Notes under the pieces: generated by a model
What the model was told of the DNA's origin: nothing
Database searches by the model: none
Seen by the model: the letters and a program-made list of their open reading frames with translations, nothing else
Made by a program: the position numbers and the translations under genes
Source of the DNA: Clostridiales bacterium
GTDB taxonomy: Bacteria; Bacillota_A; Clostridia; Christensenellales; CAG-917
Direction of reading: 5' to 3'
Assembly (NCBI GenBank): GCA_031282095.1
Contig: JAITEJ010000100.1
Span: 1-5,306, forward strand
DNA length: 5,306 nucleotides
Shown: positions 4,831 to 5,306 of the stretch, piece by piece
Layout of the letters: every line of letters begins with the position of its first letter
Numbering within the stretch: the first letter of the stretch is position 1

Positions 4831-5306
4831 TATACGAAAATGACGAGATAGAAGATGGCGTCAACGATAAAACGCAACGCTTGATACCGCACGTTCAGAA
4901 CGCCGGCTACCACCATCAAAGCGATATACGGCAGCAACGGAACGGCTAAAGCGAAAAGCGTTTTGAATACGTTGCCGTGGATCTGCCTTACGGCATAGGT
5001 AAACGCCTCCGCGGGACGGAATCCGGAATTCAGCATATTCGGTGTCCAAAGAATGCTTATGGCAAACACCAACACCTGCAAAAACACCATTACCACCCAC
5101 GTGATTGCCGAAAAAACCAAAGCCGCCGATTTTTTCGGCAACAGTACGGACCACATATAAAAAAACGACGCTTCCAAAAAGGAAAAAATCTCCAATACGA
5201 CGCCGAAGAGCAAGCACACCTTCAGCGACGTGATAAAATTGAAATTAAGACGGTTGGAAACCAACGACGGACTGACATTGAAACTGCCCGTAAGCATATG
5301 ACGGTA
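4716..5306 (-). CDS. Polytopic membrane protein, 3' part (start outside window)
   Basis: The frame is open to the window edge. The first internal ATG (5297) has no ribosome site, and in-frame codons YRH precede it, so the gene probably begins beyond 5306. At least 193 residues are visible, numbered from that ATG. Four membrane spans lie at about 26-50, 59-83, 111-134 and 141-163. A strongly basic hydrophilic tail (TERADLKAKGNARKFTWQ, then GRRRK) follows, probably cytosolic by the positive-inside rule. No known family is recognised. Alignment by eye with the 318-residue protein downstream shows shared order and spacing (SLKVCLLFGVVLEIF; WTPNMLNSGFRPAEAF; YYSALMYTLYFD). If it has the same plan, about 130 N-terminal residues, with two more spans, are missing off the window. 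It probably forms an operon with the downstream gene. Confidence 0.82.
   Translation of the reverse strand, partial: YRHMLTGSFNVSPSLVSNRLNFNFITSLKVCLLFGVVLEIFSFLEASFFYMWSVLLPKKSAALVFSAITWVVMVFLQVLVFAISILWTPNMLNSGFRPAEAFTYAVRQIHGNVFKTLFALAVPLLPYIALMVVAGVLNVRYQALRFIVDAIFYLVIFVYYSALMYTLYFDLTGTERADLKAKGNARKFTWQGRRRK

Noticed and set aside
4861..5217. Minus-strand frame of 118 residues overlapping the partial membrane gene
   Set aside because: It is a shadow frame. The overlapping frame has four clear membrane spans and is duplicated in its 3' end with conserved protein sequence.

Overview
The window looks like a chromosomal stretch from an anaerobic, low-to-mid GC Gram-positive bacterium of the Clostridia type. 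The evidence is a strong sigma-A promoter (TTGAAA, 17 bp, TATAAT), AGGAG-type ribosome binding sites, a GLUG/MBG-type surface protein with a Gram-positive-style signal peptide, and an Hsp20 relic that resembles clostridial small heat shock proteins. This placement is an inference from gene content and no marker gene is present. Every gene I can support lies on the minus strand, so the window reads from right to left.

Layout in the direction of transcription. At 5306-4716 is the 3' part of a multi-span membrane protein gene whose start lies outside the window. At 4507-3551 is a complete 318-residue membrane protein that appears to be a distant paralog of the first. Between them lie two abutting 170-bp tandem copies (4661-4830 and 4491-4660). 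They duplicate the junction of the two genes, that is, the end of the upstream gene plus the start of the downstream one. After the second membrane gene comes a short relic resembling the end of an MBG-type adhesin repeat (3548-3423). Then comes a 153-residue membrane protein with a predicted bacterial PH-like domain (3284-2823), followed by a hairpin.

From 2764 to 2446 is a broken Hsp20 gene with an in-frame stop and at least two frame changes. Its C-terminal IXI-type tail can still be read. A 57-bp piece of its 3' part is repeated 184 bp further on, with a terminator-like hairpin between the copies. Next comes a near-consensus promoter (2203-2175), a 5' leader of roughly 150 nt with a possible three-way-junction fold, and a long secreted GLUG-repeat protein (2020 to the window edge) that is still open at position 1.

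The two membrane paralogs may work together. The PH-like protein and the surface protein have no visible functional link beyond proximity. The middle of the window (about 2200-3550) is a decayed region of relics, repeats and hairpins. I see no defence system, CRISPR array, tRNA, rRNA or intact mobile element. The best candidates for something undescribed are the structured leader upstream of the surface protein gene and the membrane paralog pair with its duplicated junction.
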